Shown one piece after another: positions 62,001-64,000 of a stretch of DNA of 64,000 nt (position 1 is the stretch's first letter; the number at the start of each line of letters is the position of its first letter). The notes under the pieces were generated by a model that did no database searches, was not told where the DNA came from, and saw nothing but the letters and a program-made list of their open reading frames with translations. This DNA comes from a bacterium (GTDB lineage: Bacteria; Electryoneota; RPQS01), in NCBI GenBank assembly GCA_023382385.1, contig JAHDVH010000005.1, forward strand, positions 124,001-188,000. Direction: 5' to 3'. Both the position numbers and the translations under genes were made by a program.

Positions 62001-64000
62001 AACCCCGCCAGCAGACCCGTCGCCAATGACTGCAACGCCGTCAATGGTAATCGATTCGTCGTCATCCAGGTTCCGACTTCCGGCGAAGCCGCGAGTCTCT
62101 GTCTCATCGCTATACGCTTGTGGCTGAACTCTTGGAACGGATAATGCCGCTCCGGTCGAGTAGAAGTAGAGACCGAACTTCGCATATGCCGTGACGGCAT
62201 TCGAAGAAATAAAGCTCCCTCCATCCATTGTAATGTTCGCGTCAATACCATACAAACCCAATTGTGCATTCGACGTGCCGGTGTTGACCAAATCAAGATC
62301 ACCAAACGACAGAATGCTCGTCGCCACCCAGCTTGGGCCCGTGTAACAGACGCCGTTTACAGAACTGTTCGCGAGGCTGCCCGTTGTATTGGATCCATAC
62401 TGGAAGCCGTTCTGAGCAGTGACTCCGGTCGGGCCGGCACCGTAGATGTGCACGTTGTCACAGATCACATTGGTTCCAGCGCCGGAGAAGGCAGTACCGT
62501 TCTTCTGGAAGTCGGTGATGTTAACATTGGTCATGTAGACAGTCTTGCCTGTCGTGTTATGATTGACGACTACTCCAACTCCGTGTTGACTGCCGCTAAA
62601 CGGCGTGTCACGCACGGCGACAACATCGACATTCGTCAATGACCCGCCGCTGTTCCAGAACGCAATACCATTCATTCGGTAGTTGACGTTGCCTTTGCCG
62701 TCACCGTCAACCGTAAGACCTGAAACTTGAACGGTCGAGTTATCAAGGAATAACACAGGATAGTTAGAGTATCCCGGCGTGGGGTAAGAACTCGGCATTG
62801 CGGTGGCCGGAGCCTTGATAAAGGTGCTTCCCACACCCGCACCGATGATGTTCAGATTCGTGAAGTTCTGAGCATGCACCTGCCCGACGTACGTACCGGC
62901 CAACAGATTGATCGTGCTGCCGGAGACCAAGCCCAGAGCTTCCTGAATACGATTCAGGGATCCCGTTTGACCGCCTTCAGCATGCACAATCAGATTTGAT
63001 AACTCTGGAATGAAGCCGCGGGCACCGCCATCCTGATCGGCTCCGTTTGAAATCATCGGAGTGTAGTCAAAGCTCGAGAGCGGCACTGGAGGAGCTCCAA
63101 CACTGCCCACAGTGACTTGGGTTGCGTCAGATGTTCCCCAATAGTTATTGGAAAAGTCAAGAACCCAGTTTTCGCCTGCGTCATATGCGCTTGTGTGGAA
63201 CTCATTCCCACTCAAACCGCTGATGCTGTTGCGATTCACATGGATGGTATTCAGTCCGGTCACGGTCGCATCGGTATCAAAGTAAATAAACCGCTGGCCG
63301 CCGTTGATGTAGTTCTCATACACATCAATTCCGTTCACAGGATGATTGTACAGCGCCAAAGCAAGAGCTCGATCCGGAGATCCGACAAAATCATTGTGAC
63401 GAACCGTTATATTCGACACGCCAGCAAGAGAGTTGGTGAACGCCTTATAGATGAAGAGACCACGTGTGCAGGTGTTGAAGAGATTGTTTTCGACCAGGCA
63501 GTTTTCGATCTCTTCAAAGTAGACCGCCGCGAAGTTGGCGCTATTGAACGTGTTGTTGTGAATGTAGACATTCTTGAACCAAGAAGAGCCGCTATCATTC
63601 GCATTGTAGATTCCAAGCTCACAGGCGTTAAAAGTGGAGTTTCTCAGTTCAAAGCCATCCACTTGGCGGGCAGAAGAGCCTCTGATACAGGTTTTATTCG
63701 ATGTCGCCGGCGTGAAAACACAACCGTCGATCAGCAAGTCGGTAAGCAATGATGCTGCCCCGGTATGTTGCATCTCCAAACCACGATCCGTGAACAAATC
63801 AAAGTCAAGATTGATCAGTTCCAAATTGCTAATTCCACTTGCATCAGTGTATACACAACGGTACGCCGTGGTTATCTTCATATCCCGTATCGTAACGTCG
63901 CTAGCATAAATCCTGAATACGGGGATATTTCCAGCAGGCGGATCAATGATCGTCGATCCGATGCCCGCACCGGCGATAGTCAAAGGAACATTGATGTTTA
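59094..64000 (-). CDS. giant secreted beta-helix/cohesin/dockerin-like protein with T9SS domain (partial, N-terminus off window)
   Basis: At least 1635 aa. The frame stays open to the right edge (NINVPLTIAGAGIGSTIIDP), so the start lies outside. Domains from the N-terminal side: two right-handed beta-helix blocks (about 1-310 and 330-770, each opening with a GAGIGST/GAGVGST rung), cohesin-like and Ig-like domains (about 790-1170), a fibronectin-like module (about 1180-1300), dockerin-like Asp/Asn loops (GRVDNDDLAILSPVYF and PDPDGAGAINFQDLVPFGFN), another cohesin-like domain (VEAILSYDDVALEV), and the T9SS sorting domain (YALYQNYPNPFNPTTNLRFD...GVYMYTISVNGFTDVKKMVL). Likely surface-attached or released. 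Adhesion or polymer binding is a guess. Confidence 0.9.
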   Translation of the reverse strand, partial: NINVPLTIAGAGIGSTIIDPPAGNIPVFRIYASDVTIRDMKITTAYRCVYTDASGISNLELINLDFDLFTDRGLEMQHTGAASLLTDLLIDGCVFTPATSNKTCIRGSSARQVDGFELRNSTFNACELGIYNANDSGSSWFKNVYIHNNTFNSANFAAVYFEEIENCLVENNLFNTCTRGLFIYKAFTNSLAGVSNITVRHNDFVGSPDRALALALYNHPVNGIDVYENYINGGQRFIYFDTDATVTGLNTIHVNRNSISGLSGNEFHTSAYDAGENWVLDFSNNYWGTSDATQVTVGSVGAPPVPLSSFDYTPMISNGADQDGGARGFIPELSNLIVHAEGGQTGSLNRIQEALGLVSGSTINLLAGTYVGQVHAQNFTNLNIIGAGVGSTFIKAPATAMPSSYPTPGYSNYPVLFLDNSTVQVSGLTVDGDGKGNVNYRMNGIAFWNSGGSLTNVDVVAVRDTPFSGSQHGVGVVVNHNTTGKTVYMTNVNITDFQKNGTAFSGAGTNVICDNVHIYGAGPTGVTAQNGFQYGSNTTGSLANSSVNGVCYTGPSWVATSILSFGDLDLVNTGTSNAQLGLYGIDANITMDGGSFISSNAVTAYAKFGLYFYSTGAALSVPRVQPQAYSDETETRGFAGSRNLDDDESITIDGVAVIGDGSAGGVGVAAYVDGGNVDVSLTNSTVSNWDYGVDWTVAGGTIDNATVTGNTLSNNVNTFDNTSGHTWDSNCYSDYSSNDGYPGTYVIGGDSGNVDNNPNPNGCSEINLLVSDDFVGCNTGCNTVDLYVTLGTAGIPNLELVIELPAGFTAGPLGSVFPPSNEDANLISAYAMAVNDCVIVNMAFEGPGFSTGDYTKYVAVIPLTVTAPTGVYAITSVSSLWIDNLGGNHVNALDLGDIAIEVDCTPPVISNFANSVACAFGNASQLIDAFSATFTDNAADLDTAWVTFAPGGGSFGLFGPTQSSGYAPTFPSAGDAATFYGLLVEGCNTLTLHLVDTECNVALTVDLENVGRDNTAPDLTVTPAALGCYGVNTYLGLDDDLDITYLANATACGAALQSLKIWLNGGTDTLLVSVPFANADWPFDDAEATTLWNWIVGSSGVPNTADGETYTFGLQLCDCAGNCDAGSFTMCIDLTAPGNTLTYFDARPAHLGVWLAWSWAAGPNAQEMRIYRSPLSGEYPAYPNDLWNNLANYDVTSVPPSGWTLVATQTAVSGTITSATYGTNNNRGDLYTHIDGSTTYWLDAQGGWVDGDTNSATYRDIYRYVTFVKDAGGNWSLNSPVAMLQNADRSTNYWLGDFSTADDPGPVNSRGRVDNDDLAILSPVYFTNAGGYRNIGPVWLPAENGTVGKSIPDPDGAGAINFQDLVPFGFNYGAVSPVGGLKEFSIQPDPLQYRPFNSLDEAPVVALEMPLDATMEVGSEFTVTVAMYGNEANAVKGVEAILSYDDVALEVVTSTTGTAAAPEGTLFAKSAVIGGVKGQVGFVAASCGGWSTLEGNAILGTVTFRVTRALTANSELALTSVSMFDNTGEIIEVEGGTVPLFSTPSLPDNYALYQNYPNPFNPTTNLRFDLRDAGHVKIMVYNTLGQVVATAVDRELEAGRHTVTFDASSLSTGVYMYTISVNGFTDVKKMVLIR

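Overview
The window reads as chromosome of a Gram-negative (diderm) bacterium, most likely from the FCB superphylum (Fibrobacteres-Chlorobi-Bacteroidetes and allied candidate phyla). Four large secreted proteins end in the type IX secretion sorting domain (pattern YPNPFNPTT...G.YMY..), there is a TonB-dependent receptor with a carboxypeptidase-regulatory-like N-terminus and an OmpA-like protein, and several genes lack a clear Shine-Dalgarno. Energy metabolism is ferredoxin-centred: KorDABC, NfnAB, a complex I without NuoEFG, an Alvin-type ferredoxin and pyruvate:ferredoxin oxidoreductase. This suggests an anaerobe or facultative anaerobe. The exact lineage cannot be fixed by eye.

Layout. 1-5300: end of an FtsE/LolD-like ABC ATPase, a K+-dependent membrane pyrophosphatase, a Zn/Mn-type ABC permease and ATPase pair, and an EamA exporter. 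5480-12350: envelope genes, namely a secreted beta-propeller, two unknowns, an OmpA-like protein, and an S49 (SppA) protease fused to an outer-membrane-type N-terminal domain. 13470-33080: a tightly packed block korDABC-nfnAB-nuoA,B,CD,H,I,J,K,L,M,N-fdx-nifJ-DHOD-like, with many 4-17 nt start/stop overlaps. 33258-33710: a DUF3098 gene whose stop codon lies inside tRNA-Val, then tRNA-Asp.

33666-49655 is a 15,990-bp integrative element in the 3' end of tRNA-Asp, bounded by a 57-bp perfect direct repeat. Its left arm (minus strand) has a tyrosine recombinase, an excisionase-like protein, an unknown 279-aa protein, a sigma-region-4-like gene broken by an in-frame TAG, and a degenerate AAA+ regulator. 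Divergent from the regulator is the highlight of the window: a four-gene ubiquitin-like conjugation cassette consisting of a UBL ending in Gly-Gly-Gly-Trp, an E2-like protein with an HPHV...C core and a seven-cysteine tail, a JAMM-motif peptidase, and a ThiF/E1-like protein. Two secreted sorting-domain proteins (611 and 1366 aa) follow. The right end holds small ORFs, a mirror-symmetric array of GTTACCT boxes, and IS3 and toxin-like debris. The element also carries a replacement transcription terminator for the tRNA it interrupts.

50054-64000: a propeller-sensor histidine kinase whose response regulator is a decayed pseudogene, a TonB receptor with a beta-helix lipoprotein, a POT-type transporter, and the C-terminal 1635 residues of a large beta-helix/cohesin/dockerin-like secreted protein running off the right edge.
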